Positions 8,480 through 16,805 of a stretch of 63,011 nucleotides of DNA are shown one piece after another. A program made the position numbers and the translations under genes. How positions within the stretch are numbered: position 1 is the stretch's first letter; each line of letters begins with the position of its first letter. The notes beneath the pieces are model-generated. The model was not told the origin of the DNA. It saw only the letters and a list, made by a program, of their open reading frames with translations, and did not search any database. Source of the DNA: an uncultured Collinsella sp. (lineage in GTDB: Bacteria > Actinomycetota > Coriobacteriia > Coriobacteriales > Coriobacteriaceae); assembly GCA_900548365.1 (NCBI GenBank), contig URKM01000006.1, forward strand, positions 1-63,011, written 5' to 3'.

Positions 8480-9166
8480 CTATCCGCGGGACCGTGCGTC
8501 TCCGTCCGCGGGCGAGCCTCCACAGCGACGCCGCCAGGTTTCCAAGCTCACCTGCGGATCCAGCACGATATCCAACCCCATTCCCTTCATAAAGGCATTC
8601 ATGAACGCCACGCGCCGTGCCTGCTCCTCCTCATCGCGTGCAGGGAAGAACGCCGGGACGCACCACAAGTTGTTGAGCAGGGCGATCGCCTCGGCGAGCT
8701 CACGCGGATACTCGGTCTGGATGGTCCCGTCCTCTACGCCCTGCTCGATCACGGGCATCATGAGCTCGTGGGCGCTCACGGCGAACAAATCGCGATACTC
8801 GGTTGCGAGCATCCGCGGGTTCCTCATGGGATCGAGCTCGGGGTCGGCCTGGGAGAAGAAGGCCGAGTCCACTCCGCGCGCGCCGTTGTCGAACATCGCT
8901 TGGATCTTCTCGCGACCGGTCATGCCCTCGGCATCGCGAATCTTACGCAACCGCTCCACGCCGGGCGCCATCACACGGTCCATGGCGGCGAAGAAGATCT
9001 CCTCCTTGCTCGAGAAATGATGGTAGACCGCCCCTTTGGTGAGCCCGCCGAGCTCGTCGATGATGTTCTGCATGCTCGTCTGCTCGTAGCCGCGCTCGAC
9101 GAACAGGCGCATCGCGACGTCGAGAATCTTCGCGACCGTCTCCTCGGGGTGCTTGTTTCTCGCCAT
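8480..9166 (-). CDS. TetR/AcrR family transcriptional regulator
   Basis: A 228-residue repressor. The N-terminal DNA-binding domain is typical: KILDVAMRLFVERGYEQTSM, then the recognition part LTKGAVYHHFSSKEEIF (residues about 10-60). The remaining helical part would bind an inducer. The start has GAGGAGG upstream. The MFS gene follows on the same strand, and matching palindromes occur before both genes, which suggests that the protein represses itself and the exporter until an exported compound is present. The C-terminal tail is rich in Arg and Gly and may be unstructured. Confidence 0.93.
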   Translation of the reverse strand: MARNKHPEETVAKILDVAMRLFVERGYEQTSMQNIIDELGGLTKGAVYHHFSSKEEIFFAAMDRVMAPGVERLRKIRDAEGMTGREKIQAMFDNGARGVDSAFFSQADPELDPMRNPRMLATEYRDLFAVSAHELMMPVIEQGVEDGTIQTEYPRELAEAIALLNNLWCVPAFFPARDEEEQARRVAFMNAFMKGMGLDIVLDPQVSLETWRRRCGGSPADGDARSRG

Positions 9167-9184
9167 AGCGTGCCCGCCTCCTCA

Positions 9185-9216
9185 TACATACTATTGGTAT
9201 GTATAGTAGTCTTGAA
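9185..9216 (-). promoter_or_regulatory. Promoter and operator of the TetR gene
   Basis: Minus-strand -35 TTCAAG (9211-9216), 17-bp spacer, -10 TAGTAT (9188-9193). The perfect palindrome TACATAC-TATTG-GTATGTA (9185-9203) covers the -10, so binding would block transcription. Confidence 0.7.
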
Positions 9217-9275
9217 TGCACCCCGCCGCAAGAGACGAAACGACGCAGCATGCGCGGGGCAGCTCCGCACGGAAA

Positions 9276-9404
9276 CCTCAAAAAGGGGACAGGCACTAAT
9301 CTGAGGCGGGACGCCCGATGTCACATGCGAAGCCGACAGACATCGCAGCCAGCAGCCTCGGAAAGAACCTCCGCCTCAAATTAGCGCCTGTCCCCTTTTT
9401 GAGG
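9276..9404. repeat. Inverted pair of REP-like repeats (REPIN-like)
   Basis: One copy at 9276-9306 reads on the minus strand (plus text has GGGGACAGGCAC), the other at 9374-9404 on the plus strand (GCGCCTGTCCCC). With the flanking GCGG/CCGC the pair makes a 34-bp imperfect inverted repeat with 61 nt between, able to form a cruciform or RNA hairpin. It occupies most of the gap between the TetR gene and the methyltransferase gene. Confidence 0.85.
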
Positions 9405-9439
9405 CGGCAAGCCGAACCGGGAGAAGGGAAGAAGCAACC

Positions 9440-10318
9440 ATGAGCAGCGAGCAAATCCGCATCGACGAGAACCGCGCCAGCTGGGACGACCGCGCCGAGG
9501 TCCACGCGCACGGCGGATACGGCGACCTCTCCGCCCTCACGGACGACCCGCGCGCCATCACGGGCGTCGCCCGCAGGGACTACGAAGCGCTGAGACCGCA
9601 CCTGCCGCGCAACTCAATCGAGGGCCTCAAGCTGCTCCATCTGCAATGCCACATCGGCACCGACACCCTCTGCTGGCCGCGTCTGGGCGCGGCCGAGACC
9701 TGGGGGCTGGACTTCTCGCCGTCCGCCCTCGCCCACGCGCGCGAGCTCGCACGCCAGGCGAACGTCGCGGTTCACTACGTGGAGGGCGATGCGCGATGCG
9801 CGGCAGATGCGCTCCACGATCACATCGGCGCCTTCGACGCCATCGTGACCAGCGCCGGCACGATCACCTGGCTGCCCGACCTCGTCGATTGGGCGCGCTC
9901 CATCGAGCGGCTCCTCGCTCCCGGCGGCGTCTTCATGATCCGCGACGACCACCCGCTGCTCGCCGCGCTCGGCTTCAGCGGCATGGGCATCTGCGGAGAC
10001 TACAAAACCGGCGCGCTCAGCTCCTACGACATGGACGTCACCTACACCACCGATCCCGGCAACGACGCCGCGCAGAAGCTCGCGCACACCAGGAACCACA
10101 ACTGGACGCACGACTTCGAGGAGATCGCAAGCGCGCTCTTAGGCGCCGGCCTCTCCATCGAGGGGTTCGCGGAAGACGAGGTGGCCGAATGGCAGTCGCT
10201 TCCCATGCTCGAGTTCCACGCCGCAGACGAGTCGTGGCGCCTACCCGAAGGGTCGCCGCGGCTGCCCCTCATGTTCACCATCGTGGCCCGCAAACCTCAG
10301 AAAGGGGACAGGCACTAA
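9440..10318 (+). CDS. Class I SAM-dependent methyltransferase with repeat-derived C-terminus
   Basis: A 292-residue protein. The SAM-binding motif I region is LLHLQCHIGTDTLCWPRLGA, followed by an acidic loop (LDFSPSALAHARELA) and FDAIVTSAGTITWLPDL, which fit a small-molecule type methyltransferase; substrate unknown. GGGAAGAAG precedes the ATG. The end is unusual: after VARK the last residues PQKGDRH and the TAA come from a REP-like repeat copy (10295-10325), so the native stop has apparently been replaced by repeat sequence. The catalytic fold is upstream of this and looks complete. Confidence 0.9.
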   Translation: MSSEQIRIDENRASWDDRAEVHAHGGYGDLSALTDDPRAITGVARRDYEALRPHLPRNSIEGLKLLHLQCHIGTDTLCWPRLGAAETWGLDFSPSALAHARELARQANVAVHYVEGDARCAADALHDHIGAFDAIVTSAGTITWLPDLVDWARSIERLLAPGGVFMIRDDHPLLAALGFSGMGICGDYKTGALSSYDMDVTYTTDPGNDAAQKLAHTRNHNWTHDFEEIASALLGAGLSIEGFAEDEVAEWQSLPMLEFHAADESWRLPEGSPRLPLMFTIVARKPQKGDRH

Positions 10319-10325
10319 TCTGAGG
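10295..10325 (-). repeat. REP-like repeat across the methyltransferase stop codon
   Basis: CCTCAGAAAGGGGACAGGCAC then TAATCTGAGG in plus text, i.e. a minus-orientation copy. The TAA at 10316-10318 is the stop of the methyltransferase gene. Confidence 0.9.
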
Positions 10326-10426
10326 CGGGGCTCCGGCAGGAAGCGGCACGAAAGCAAACTGCGCCCTCGGCATCGCGCCCGTTTGCAGGTCACCGCCTTC
10401 GATGCGGCGCCTCGATTTGTCGCCAT

Positions 10427-10462
10427 CCTCAATTTGAGATTTCGCGCCCCTGGCGCTACACT
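10427..10462 (+). promoter_or_regulatory. Promoter of the B3/4-domain gene, built on a repeat remnant
   Basis: -35 TTGAGA (10434-10439), 17-bp spacer, -10 TACACT (10457-10462). The -35 overlaps CCTCAATTTGAG (10427-10438), which looks like the two fused arms of the REP-like repeat without its core. The leader to the ATG is about 130 nt and holds no other recognisable element. Confidence 0.6.
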
Positions 10463-10598
10463 AGCGAGGGCATATTCGCCCCCTTCTCCGGATGGGGGCA
10501 GCGCGCGAGCGCTCACGTGCCGGCACCGTAGGACGTTGAAGGTGGCCGGCGGGTGGGCGCTCGTTTTCATAGCGCCCGATGGGAACAGGAGTTGCATC

Positions 10599-11327
10599 AT
10601 GAAGAAGTTCGTCACCGACGCCTCGTTTTGGGAGCTCTTCGACGGCGCGTCGTTCGGCGTCGTGGTCGCGCGCGGCATGAAGCCCGCGGCCGACGTGGCA
10701 CCCGAGGACGCCGTGGCCATCGAGCAGCTGCTCGCGCGCGCCAACGCGCAAGCCGAGCGCCACCTGGAGTCGCCCACGCTCTCCGAGAACGCCCCGGTGC
10801 GCGTCTGGCGCCAGGCCTACCAGCGGTTCAAGACCAAGCGCGGCGCGCGCTGCTCCATCGAGAACCTGCTCAAGCGCGTCCTCAAGGGCAACCCCGTGGG
10901 CAGCATCTCGCCCTCCGTCGACATCTACAACGCGATCTCGCTCAAATACGCGCTGCCCCTCGGCGGCGAGGACATCGACGCCTTCCAGGGCGACCTCGTC
11001 CTGCGCGTCACCGAAGGCGGCGACGACTTCACGCCGCTGGGCGAGGGCGCCGAGAACGACCCGACGCTCCCCGGCGAGCTCGCCTACCTCGACGATGCCG
11101 GCGCCGTCTGCCGCTGTTGGAACTGGCGCGACGGCGTGCGCACCGCGCTCACCGACGAGACCGAGAACGCCTTCCTCATCGTGGAGTGCGCCGACCCCGC
11201 GCGCGTCGAGGACTGCCGCGCCGCGACCGACGAGCTCGCCGAGCTGGTGGAGCGCCACCTGGGCGCGACGATCGCCGTCAAGGAGCTCGTGACGAGCGAG
11301 AACCGCGAGGTCATCATCGCCGAATAG
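10599..11327 (+). CDS. B3/4 domain protein (tRNA-editing-like)
   Basis: A 242-residue protein of the B3/B4 family, the domain found in the phenylalanyl-tRNA synthetase beta chain and as stand-alone proteins. Recognisable parts are WRQAYQRFKTKRGARCSIEN, PSVDIYNAISLKYALPLGG and CRCWNWRDGVRTALTDETEN. Stand-alone members are thought to clear mischarged tRNA or act as tRNA-binding proteins; this has not been shown for this branch. The reading frame is open further upstream, but ATG at 10599 has AGGAG seven bases before it and starts the conserved part. It has its own promoter and is monocistronic. Confidence 0.85.
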   Translation: MKKFVTDASFWELFDGASFGVVVARGMKPAADVAPEDAVAIEQLLARANAQAERHLESPTLSENAPVRVWRQAYQRFKTKRGARCSIENLLKRVLKGNPVGSISPSVDIYNAISLKYALPLGGEDIDAFQGDLVLRVTEGGDDFTPLGEGAENDPTLPGELAYLDDAGAVCRCWNWRDGVRTALTDETENAFLIVECADPARVEDCRAATDELAELVERHLGATIAVKELVTSENREVIIAE

Positions 11328-11416
11328 CCTCCGACGGCGACGGCCCCGGAATACAGGCCGCCGCTCGCTCGAAGTCGCCCACGGATCGATGCCTGGAAAA
11401 GCGCCCTTCCCCCCTA

Positions 11417-11461
11417 CCTCAAATAAGTGCCTGTCCCCTTTTTGAGGTGCCCTTTTTGAGG
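11417..11461 (+). repeat. REP-like repeat plus truncated second copy
   Basis: A full plus-orientation copy at 11417-11447 (CCTCAAATAAGTGCC, TGTCCCCTTTTTGAGG) is followed by a 3' half-copy CCCTTTTTGAGG at 11450-11461. Read on the minus strand, both encode the C-terminal tail and stop of the glycosylase gene. Confidence 0.88.
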
Positions 11462-11949
11462 TGGGGGCGCCAGCACTCGATGAGGCGGGCCTCGGACCAG
11501 GCGGCGTTGGCGGGACTCGTCGAGGGCAAAACGACTGCGGGGAGTCCGGTTCGCGCCAGGAGAAAGCGCTTGTAGAGGCGGCCGGCCGTTGCCCCGTTGC
11601 AGAGGACGCGCTCGATGCGCGCCGCCTCCATGACGCACTCGACGCGCGCCGGCACGACGTTCTTGATCGAGGCGTCGCTCGACCCCTTGATGTCGCAGCT
11701 CTCGATGACGTCCCACAGCGCGATGCCGTGGCGAAGCAGCAGCGAGCGCTTGCCATCGACGTCGCCATCAGCGGGCGCCTCCTCGCCGATGCATGCAGCG
11801 ACCACGCGCCAGAAGCGGTTGCGCGGGTTGCCGTAGTAGAACGCCCTCTCGCGCGACAGCGCCGAGGGGAACGACCCCAAGACGAGCACGCGGCTGCATC
11901 CGTCGAATACCGGCTCGAACGGCTGGACGATATGCTGGTAGTCGGCCAT
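11419..11949 (-). CDS. DNA glycosylase of the UDG superfamily (hypoxanthine/deoxyinosine type)
   Basis: A 176-residue protein close to the deoxyinosine (family 6, HDG) branch of uracil-DNA glycosylases, which excise deaminated bases. Visible parts are VLVLGSFPSALSRERAFYYG with NPRNRFW, the GIALWDVIESCDIKGSSDASI segment (split here as GIALWDVIESCD and IKGSSDASI) and LPSTSPANA near the end. ATG at 11949 begins the conserved start MADYQHIVQPFEPV. The last residues, HLKKGTSKRGQALI, and the TGA come from one and a half REP-like repeats, so the native C-terminus has been overwritten after ECWRP. All known active-site regions lie upstream and appear intact. Confidence 0.88.
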   Translation of the reverse strand: MADYQHIVQPFEPVFDGCSRVLVLGSFPSALSRERAFYYGNPRNRFWRVVAACIGEEAPADGDVDGKRSLLLRHGIALWDVIESCDIKGSSDASIKNVVPARVECVMEAARIERVLCNGATAGRLYKRFLLARTGLPAVVLPSTSPANAAWSEARLIECWRPHLKKGTSKRGQALI

Positions 11950-11965
11950 AGCCCGGCACCGATGC

Positions 11966-12589
11966 CTAGCGCCCGCCCTGGCGACGCCGATACGCGTCCC
12001 AAGCCAGCTCGCAACCCCTGCCAACAGCCTTTCCGCCCAGCTTGGCGGCGGCAACGGCGCCCTTGCCCGCAAGCTTCGCTCCGCCCACGGCGACCTTGGC
12101 CGTCGCAGCGGCGACCTTCGGCGCGTTGCGAACCACCGCCTTCGCGGCGCGGGCGCCCTCGACCTTCGCGACCTCGACCGCCTTCGCGGACGCCGCATCG
12201 AGCCTCTCCTCGACGCGCGAGGCCTCGCGGCCGGAGTACCTGCGCTGCCCCTTGCTCGCCAGGGCGGCACCGCCCAGAAGCGCGGCGGCCCCCGGCCCGG
12301 GCAGCACCATCATCGGGATACCTGCGGCCGCTATCGCCGCCCCTGCCGCCATCTCGACCGCGCCGGCCACCTTATGCGCGGGCGAGGGCGCGGCGGGGCC
12401 GCCCGGCCTCCGGTCCGACGAAGCCGCGCCGGAGGCCGCCGCGAAATCGGCACCCGACTTCCCGCTCATCGCAGCCGAGGTTGCGGGCTTCGACGCGGAC
12501 CCCGCGTCCGCAGCCGCCCCGGCGACCGGCATCTCATCGGCTGCGGCGCCCTCGCCCCTGCGTCCAAGCTCTTCACTCGAAGCCGCCAT
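11966..12589 (-). CDS. Ala-rich protein with PGPG membrane segment
   Basis: About 207 residues. An Ala/Ser/Pro/Gly-rich N-terminal half leads to one hydrophobic stretch (MAAGAAIAAAGIPMMVLPGP then GAAALLGGAALAS) that resembles the PGPGW putative transmembrane family. The C-terminal half is a Lys/Ala/Val-rich helix (KVAAATAKVAVGGAKLAGKG) ending RRRQGGR. Low complexity makes the family uncertain. AGGAGG lies upstream; ATG at 12589 is preferred, but an in-frame GTG at 12595 is possible. It lies 16 bp upstream of the glycosylase start and may be co-transcribed with it. Function unknown. Confidence 0.6.
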   Translation of the reverse strand: MAASSEELGRRGEGAAADEMPVAGAAADAGSASKPATSAAMSGKSGADFAAASGAASSDRRPGGPAAPSPAHKVAGAVEMAAGAAIAAAGIPMMVLPGPGAAALLGGAALASKGQRRYSGREASRVEERLDAASAKAVEVAKVEGARAAKAVVRNAPKVAAATAKVAVGGAKLAGKGAVAAAKLGGKAVGRGCELAWDAYRRRQGGR

Positions 12590-12633
12590 TGGCACTCATC
12601 CTCCTCATCACGGGGCTGCAGAACCCCAAACGG

Positions 12634-15309
12634 TTACAGATACCTACCCGTAACGCTCTCGCGGCATGCCGCAACCTGCGCCGGCGTTCCCGCGCACACG
12701 ATTCGGCCACCCACCTCTCCCCCGCCGGGACCCATGTCGACCACGTAGTCCGCAGCGCGGATCACATCCAGGTCGTGCTCGATCACGATGACCGTGGCGC
12801 CGCTCGCGACCAGGCGGTCGAACACGTCGAGCAGGACCCGCACGTCGAGCGGATGCAAGCCTATCGTGGGCTCGTCGAACACGAACACCGCATCGGCCTG
12901 GACGCGCGCCATCTCGCTCGCCAGCTTCAAGCGCTGCGCCTCGCCGCCCGACAGCGCGGGCGTGGGCTCGCCCAACGTGAGGTACCCGAGGCCGAGTTCG
13001 GAGAGGATCTCGAGCCGCGAGCAGACCTTCTTCAAGCCGACGCAGGCATCGCGGGCCTCGTCCACGCTCATGGCCATCAGCTGCGGCAACGTAAGCCGGC
13101 TGCCGTCCGCGCACGTCCGGTGGATGCTCGCCGCCGCGTCCGCATAGCGCGAGCCGCGGCACGCCGGGCACTCGACATCGACATCGGGCAGGAACTGCAC
13201 ATCGAGCGAGATCGAACCCGTCCCGTCGCACGTGGGGCAGCGCAGCTCGCCCGTGTTGTACGAGAACGCGCCCGCCTTGAGGCCTGCGGCCCGGGCTTCG
13301 GGCGTTCGGGCGAACGCGCGGCGCAGGTCGTCGTGCACGCCGGCATACGTGGCCACCGTCGAGCGCACGTTGGCGCCGATGGGCGCGGCGTCGATCAGGT
13401 TCGCACGGGCGATCGGGCCCAATGCCAGCGAGGTTCCGTCCCCGCGCGTAAGCACGCCGCCTTCGCCCGCATCGATGCGCGCCACGCTCGCCGGCAGCGC
13501 ACCGCCCGCCGCAACCGCCTGCAGGGCGGGCAAGAGCTGTTCGAGCACGAGCGTGGTCTTACCGGAACCCGACACGCCCGTCACCGCGACCAACCGGCCG
13601 CGCGGGATATCGACCGCGAGCGGGCGCACCGTATGGAGCCGATTCGTCTCGAGATGAATGGCACCCAGGTCGAAGACGCATGCCGGCGCGACGGCGGGGC
13701 GAAGCGGACGAGGCGGCATCGACGCGCCATCCGCCTCGGGGCCGGACGGCGCAGCCTCCGCGCGCGCCCACGGCGCCTCCTCGCGCGCAGACGCCCCTTT
13801 CAGACCCCGCGCATCGGCTGCGGCGCCGGCAGCAGGGCGGTAGCCAGCCTCTCGAAGCAGAAACGGCGCGATGCGGCTGTCCTTCGCGCGGACCACGTCG
13901 CCCACGGTGCCCTGCGCGAGCACGCGGCCGCCCGCCGCACCCGCGGCCGGCCCCATCTCGACCAGGTGTTCGCACGCCGCCAGCACGCGCGTATCGTGGT
14001 CGACCACCACCACGGTGTTGCCATCCGCCACCAGGTCGCGCATCACGCCGATAAGCCCGTCGACGTTGGCCGGATGCAGGCCGATCGAGGGCTCGTCCAG
14101 CACGTAGAGCACGCCCGTCGTGCGGTTGCGCACGGCACGCGCCAGCTGCACGCGCTGGCGCTCGCCCGTGGACAGCGTGGAGCCCGCGCGGTCGAGCGTC
14201 AGGTAGCCCAGGCCGAGGTCGAGCAGGCGCCGCGCCGCGTCGGCGAACGAGGCGCAGATGCTGCTGGCCATGGGGCGCATCTCCACGGGAAGCGACGCCG
14301 GCACCTCGTCGACCCACGCCGCCGCCTCTTGCAGCGTCATCCGACACGCCTCGTCCAGCCCGATGCCGCGCACCCGCGGCGCGCGAGCGGCCTCCGACAG
14401 CCGCGTGCCCCCGCACGAGGCGCACGTCCCCTCGCGCAGGAACCTCGCCACGCGCGCCAGCCCCTTCTCGTCCTTAGCCTTGGCGAGCGCGTTCTCCACG
14501 GTGTAGACCGCGTTGTAGTAGGTGAAATCGAGCTCCGCGAAATCGTCGCCCTTCTTGGGGCGGTAGAGGATGTGGCGCTTCTCCGCCGGCCCTTCGAAGA
14601 CGATGCGCCGCTCCTCCTCGGTAAGCTCGCGAAACGGCACGTTCGTGCGGACGCCCATAGCTCCGCACACCTGCTTCATGAGGTCCCACATGAGCGAACC
14701 CCAGGGCTTGACCGCGCCCTCGTCGATCGAAAGCGATTCATCGGGCACCAGCGCCGCGCGGTCCACCTCGCGGACGATGCCCGTGCCCCCGCACGCGGGA
14801 CAGGCGCCGCCCGAGTTGAAGGCCAGGTCCTCGGCGCCCGGTGCCCGGAACCCGCGACCGCACGCGGGGCACGTGACCGGCTGCTCGGCGGCGACGTTCA
14901 GGCTGGGGGCCGCATACGCACCGCAATGCGGGCACCTATGCTCGGCGCAGCGCGAGAACAGCAGGCGCAGGCTGTTGTTGAGCTCCGTCATGGTGCCGAA
15001 GGTCGAGCGCACGCCGGGTACGCTCGGCCGCTGATGAAGCGCCAGCGCTGCGGGCACGTGCAGGACCTCGTCCACGCTCGCGCGCGCCGCTTGCGTGAGG
15101 CGCCGGCGCGTGTAGGTGGACAACGCCTCGAGATAACGCCGCGATCCCTCCGCATACAGCACGCCCAGCGCCAGCGAGCTCTTTCCCGAACCCGAGACGC
15201 CGGCGAGACCCACCAGCTCCCCTAACGGGATATCGCTGTCGACGTCCTTCAAATTGTGCACGCGCGCGCCGCGCACCTGGATGCACGCCGGCTGCCCTGC
15301 GCTCGCCAT
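12634..15309 (-). CDS. UvrA-like excinuclease ATPase (UvrA2 type)
   Basis: An 891-residue protein with two ABC ATPase halves: Walker A GVSGSGKSSLA and GVSGSGKTTLV, signatures LSTGERQRVQLA and LSGGEAQRLKLA, Walker B VLYVLDEPSIGLHP and VFVFDEPTIGLHP. Zinc-binding pairs are present (CPHCGAY, CPACGRGF, CPACGGTG, CASCGGTR, CPTCDGTG, CPACRGSR). UvrA recognises DNA damage; this chain is shorter than the usual 940-1000 residues and has a Pro/Ala-rich linker between the halves, as in UvrA2/drug-resistance paralogues. No uvrB or uvrC is near. ATG at 15309 fits the family N-terminus and has GGGAGA close by; the frame remains open upstream. Confidence 0.9.
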   Translation of the reverse strand: MASAGQPACIQVRGARVHNLKDVDSDIPLGELVGLAGVSGSGKSSLALGVLYAEGSRRYLEALSTYTRRRLTQAARASVDEVLHVPAALALHQRPSVPGVRSTFGTMTELNNSLRLLFSRCAEHRCPHCGAYAAPSLNVAAEQPVTCPACGRGFRAPGAEDLAFNSGGACPACGGTGIVREVDRAALVPDESLSIDEGAVKPWGSLMWDLMKQVCGAMGVRTNVPFRELTEEERRIVFEGPAEKRHILYRPKKGDDFAELDFTYYNAVYTVENALAKAKDEKGLARVARFLREGTCASCGGTRLSEAARAPRVRGIGLDEACRMTLQEAAAWVDEVPASLPVEMRPMASSICASFADAARRLLDLGLGYLTLDRAGSTLSTGERQRVQLARAVRNRTTGVLYVLDEPSIGLHPANVDGLIGVMRDLVADGNTVVVVDHDTRVLAACEHLVEMGPAAGAAGGRVLAQGTVGDVVRAKDSRIAPFLLREAGYRPAAGAAADARGLKGASAREEAPWARAEAAPSGPEADGASMPPRPLRPAVAPACVFDLGAIHLETNRLHTVRPLAVDIPRGRLVAVTGVSGSGKTTLVLEQLLPALQAVAAGGALPASVARIDAGEGGVLTRGDGTSLALGPIARANLIDAAPIGANVRSTVATYAGVHDDLRRAFARTPEARAAGLKAGAFSYNTGELRCPTCDGTGSISLDVQFLPDVDVECPACRGSRYADAAASIHRTCADGSRLTLPQLMAMSVDEARDACVGLKKVCSRLEILSELGLGYLTLGEPTPALSGGEAQRLKLASEMARVQADAVFVFDEPTIGLHPLDVRVLLDVFDRLVASGATVIVIEHDLDVIRAADYVVDMGPGGGEVGGRIVCAGTPAQVAACRESVTGRYL

Positions 15310-15438
15310 ATATCTCCCTTCCCGCGCGCTACCCCGCCCGTCGGCGCGGCCGCGCCCCGTGCTGCGCGGCGGCCATCGCGCGACGGCGCCCATCTCGTTT
15401 CAGCGGGCACCTCGTCACGTTTCGGCCGGCCGCGCGCG

Positions 15439-15505
15439 TCTCAAATTAGTGCCTGTCCCCCATTTGAGAGCCCGCCTCGAAAAAGTGCCTGTCCCCCATT
15501 TGAGG
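15439..15505 (+). repeat. Tandem pair of REP-like repeats
   Basis: Two direct copies at 15439-15469 (TCTCAAATTAGTGCCTGTCC, CCCATTTGAGA) and 15475-15505 (CCTCGAAAAAGTGCCTGTCC, CCCATTTGAGG), 36 bp apart. Read on the minus strand they form the C-terminal coding end and stop of the DUF2974 gene. Confidence 0.9.
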
Positions 15506-16696
15506 GGTCGGCAGCCTCATCGATGACCGCGCGCTCTTGATCGTGTCGAGCAGGCCGCCCGCGGCGCCGGCCGCCTTCTCCACCGTCGCGGTCTTGGCAA
15601 ACGATTTGATCACGTCCTTGACGAACTGCTGCAGGTCGGGATCGAGCCCCTCGACCGCGTCGAGCATGAGCGGGATCGTGCTCTTCCGATCCGCCATGAT
15701 ATCGGAGAACCTCGTGGCCCCGGTCACGCCGATCACATCGAACAGCGCGTCGACGAAGCGCTCGCGCTCGGCGAGCGTGTACTTGTCCATCCATGCGTCG
15801 AGCGTCGCGCTGAAGAAGCGAGACGAGGCCGTGTACCCCTCGGCCGGCACGAACGCGCAGTCGTCGACGGCGACCTCCCAGAGAAACGGATTGTGCTGGA
15901 AGAGCGAGAAGCCGCCGCTTTCGACGATAAACGGCTCGCAATCGGAGGCTTCCGACAGAACCGCCCCGATCATCGTCGACTTGGGAACCGTCTTCTCCAT
16001 GATGGGGAGCACCGCGCGGTAGGCGTCCGACGCGCAGAACTCGCGATGGAAGCCCGGGCCGTCATGGGAGTACACCCGGACGATGCGCTCCCTGTGCTCG
16101 GGCGCGCACGTCGCCGCGGCATACACCGCGAGGTTGCCGCCCTTGGAATGGCCGCCCGCATACAGCGGCCCGGGCGTTCGCCGCGCCACGGCATCCAGAT
16201 AGGCGCTCGCCTCCTCTTGGGCGGGAACCGGATTGAGGAAGGTCATGTTGAAGTCTTCCTTCCACCCCACGATCGTGGAATCGGTCCCGCGAAACGCGAT
16301 GTAGGACGATCCATCGGGCAGGTGGAACGTCATCGCCGCAAACTGTTCCTCGCTCCCGCGGCTCGTGGTGAAGCGGAACTCCGCCAGCCGCGTATCGCGA
16401 AAGCGCGGGCTGGAGCACACGGCGAACAGCAGCTCGCGGCTTCCCTCGGGGTCCCAGCTCGAACCGAACATGCTCTCGAACGACTCCGCGCGCAGCAGCT
16501 CGTGCAGGGCGATGCCCTCCGTCCGGCATGCGGCGCCCTGGGCGGCATCGAGATGCGTGTAGGCGAGCCATGCGAACACGAGGCTGTCGACCGCGCAGAG
16601 CGGCCGCTCGTCGAACGTATCCATACGCTGCTGCGCGTAGGTGAGAAACGTGCCCGCGCTCTTCTGCCGCCTGATCGGCAGCGACCTGTCCTCCAT
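15446..16696 (-). CDS. DUF2974 (Mbeg1-like) lipase-fold protein with repeat-derived C-terminus
   Basis: A 416-residue alpha/beta-hydrolase-like protein. SYIAFRGTDSTIVGWKEDFN and the nucleophile elbow GGHSKGGNLAVYAA match the DUF2974/Mbeg1 family; the catalytic Ser lies in GHSKG. Substrate unknown; no signal peptide, so probably cytoplasmic. Of the two adjacent ATGs, the one at 16696 has the better spacing to GAGGT. The end is odd: after RLPT the chain continues PQMGDRHFFEAGSQMGDRH, in which PQMGDRH and SQMGDRH are encoded by two tandem REP-like copies, and the second also supplies the TAA. Confidence 0.85.
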   Translation of the reverse strand: MEDRSLPIRRQKSAGTFLTYAQQRMDTFDERPLCAVDSLVFAWLAYTHLDAAQGAACRTEGIALHELLRAESFESMFGSSWDPEGSRELLFAVCSSPRFRDTRLAEFRFTTSRGSEEQFAAMTFHLPDGSSYIAFRGTDSTIVGWKEDFNMTFLNPVPAQEEASAYLDAVARRTPGPLYAGGHSKGGNLAVYAAATCAPEHRERIVRVYSHDGPGFHREFCASDAYRAVLPIMEKTVPKSTMIGAVLSEASDCEPFIVESGGFSLFQHNPFLWEVAVDDCAFVPAEGYTASSRFFSATLDAWMDKYTLAERERFVDALFDVIGVTGATRFSDIMADRKSTIPLMLDAVEGLDPDLQQFVKDVIKSFAKTATVEKAAGAAGGLLDTIKSARSSMRLPTPQMGDRHFFEAGSQMGDRH

Positions 16697-16805
16697 CATC
16701 GCACCTCGTTTCCCATCGGCACCCCATGAACCCGTTATGCCCATTGTAGGCCCGGGGGAATCCGAAGACGACCCCTGCGAGGCGCGGCTCCGCGCCGCGC
16801 GCCGG

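Noticed and set aside
11461..15225. A very long plus-strand open frame opposite the glycosylase and UvrA-like genes
   Set aside because: Arg/Pro/His-rich, no domain, exactly antisense to conserved proteins; a by-product of high GC. The same holds for 31208-33727 (+), 28877-31165 (+) and 16947-18113 (+).
6512..15505. 31-bp repeats as a CRISPR array
   Set aside because: Copies are in both orientations, far apart, with irregular spacing and no cas genes; they fit REP-like elements.
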